Below are positions 5,510 to 6,146 of a stretch of DNA of 6,146 nucleotides, piece after piece. How positions within the stretch are numbered: position 1 is the first letter of the stretch; each line of letters begins with the position of its first letter. The stretch spans positions 1 through 6,146 of the forward strand of contig QNCA01000095.1 in NCBI GenBank assembly GCA_003644325.1, in the 5' to 3' direction. The notes below the pieces were generated by a model. It searched no databases and was not told where the DNA came from. It saw nothing but the letters and a program-made list of their open reading frames with translations. A program made the translations under genes and the position numbers. This DNA is from Planctomycetota bacterium (GTDB lineage: Bacteria > Planctomycetota > B129-G9).

Positions 5510-6049
5510 ATGGCGAAAGCAAGACCATCACAACCCGCAACCCTGATAGCGGGAATCCTCAGCGCGTTTCCGGAGATGTTCGACGTCTGCGAGGAGATAC
5601 TGGCGAAGGAATACGGCCCCGTTTCTCTGAGCAGCGACGTCTTCGACTTCACGTACACAGACTATTACAACGAAGAGATGGGGGAGGGAATAAAGCGGAA
5701 GTTCCTCGCGTTCGAGCGATTGATACAACCCGACGAAATCGCCGCCATAAAGATTCGCACAAACGAGATTGAGCGCGACATCGCCGCGAAAGGTGACAGT
5801 CGCCTTTCCGTTCCCCGTCCCGTCAACCTGGACCCGGGTTACATCGACGCAGGCAAACTGGTCCTCGCCACGGTAAAAGACCAGGCCCACCGCATCTACC
5901 TGGGCGGCGGCATCTACGCCGAGGTCACCCTCTACTGGAAGCACGGCGCGTGGGAAACATGGCCCTGGACCTACGCCGACTACCGCTCTTCAGCCTACCA
6001 GCGATTCTTTGCAGAGGTGCGTGAGCATCATCTAAGGAAGAGGCAGTAG
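5510..6049 (+). CDS. DUF4416 family protein of unknown function
   Basis: The 179-residue product has the recognisable blocks of DUF4416: LIAGILS near the N-terminus (12-18), FDFTYTDYYNEEMG (45-58), FERLIQPDEIAAIKIRTNEIE (68-88), VNLDPGYID (105-113), LVLATVKDQAHRIYLGGGIYAEVTLYW (117-143) and WPWTYADYR (151-159). The family has no established function. Its conserved Asp, Glu, Tyr and His residues hint at a metal- or nucleotide-related role, but that is speculation. No signal peptide or membrane segment is seen. It starts 27 nt after the Nudix stop and is probably cotranscribed. ATG 5510 is preferred over the TTG just before it at 5507; the ribosome binding site is weak. Residues about 96-102 (DSRLSVP) seem to lengthen the loop before VNLDPGY compared with what I recall of the family. 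The last codons belong to a heptad repeat, so the C-terminal tail (LRKRQ) may be repeat-derived. Confidence 0.85.
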   Translation: MAKARPSQPATLIAGILSAFPEMFDVCEEILAKEYGPVSLSSDVFDFTYTDYYNEEMGEGIKRKFLAFERLIQPDEIAAIKIRTNEIERDIAAKGDSRLSVPRPVNLDPGYIDAGKLVLATVKDQAHRIYLGGGIYAEVTLYWKHGAWETWPWTYADYRSSAYQRFFAEVREHHLRKRQ

Positions 6050-6103
6050 GCAGAAGGCGGAAGAAAGAAAACGGTAGTCAGTAGTCAGTAGTCGGTAGTA
6101 TCT
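6041..6103. repeat. Heptad repeat array overlapping the end of the DUF4416 gene
   Basis: Nine consecutive 7-bp units run from inside the last codons: AGGCAGT, AGGCAGA, AGGCGGA, AGAAAGA, AAACGGT, AGTCAGT, AGTCAGT, AGTCGGT and AGTATCT. The TAG stop (6047-6049) spans the junction of the first two units. The unit sequence differs from the other arrays but the period is the same. Confidence 0.85.
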
Positions 6104-6146
6104 GCGTTTATTTCCCGACAAACCTGATTAACATACCCCCAGACTA
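6104..6146. other. Right-hand end, nothing recognised
   Basis: These 43 bases after the heptad array are more AT-rich than the genes. I see no start codon with a ribosome binding site, no terminator hairpin and no tRNA-like sequence. It is probably intergenic DNA before the next gene. Confidence 0.5.

Overview
The window looks like a chromosomal segment from a GC-rich bacterium. Genes are closely packed, starts are ATG or GTG, one gene junction is an ATGA overlap, and the promoters have sigma-70-type -35/-10 boxes. A DUF4416 protein, a planctomycete-style secreted hydrolase-like protein and intergenic heptad repeats suggest an environmental lineage such as Planctomycetota, Omnitrophota or a related group. 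That assignment is an inference from general impressions, not from a marker gene.

Layout. Positions 1-708 (minus strand) hold the first 236 residues of a secreted protein that runs off the left edge. Positions 709-973 are a divergent promoter region: a TTGACT/TATAAT promoter reads left, and a TTGACA/TATATC promoter overlapping a small palindrome reads right. The predicted rightward transcript begins with an array of 7-bp repeats. Positions 974-4711 hold pncB, a nicotinamidase-like pncA and nadE on the plus strand. A 67-nt, nearly self-complementary hairpin element separates pncB from pncA, and pncA overlaps nadE by 4 nt. After a second heptad-repeat spacer comes a Nudix protein with a C-terminal winged-helix-like region, resembling the NAD-metabolism regulator NrtR (4823-5482). 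A DUF4416 protein follows at 5510-6049. A third heptad array starts in the last codons of that gene. The last 43 bases show nothing recognisable.

How the genes work together. PncA converts nicotinamide to nicotinate, PncB converts nicotinate to nicotinate mononucleotide, and NadE amidates nicotinate adenine dinucleotide to NAD. This is the Preiss-Handler salvage route without the adenylyltransferase NadD, which must be encoded elsewhere if the route is complete. The Nudix/winged-helix protein beside them is the natural candidate for a sensor of ADP-ribose or NAD status that controls the cluster. The palindrome over the pncB -10 box is a candidate operator.

No wholly new enzymatic system is evident. 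The most unusual features are the 7-bp-periodic DNA filling three of the gene boundaries, with a different unit sequence at each, and the long hairpin element inside the NAD cluster.
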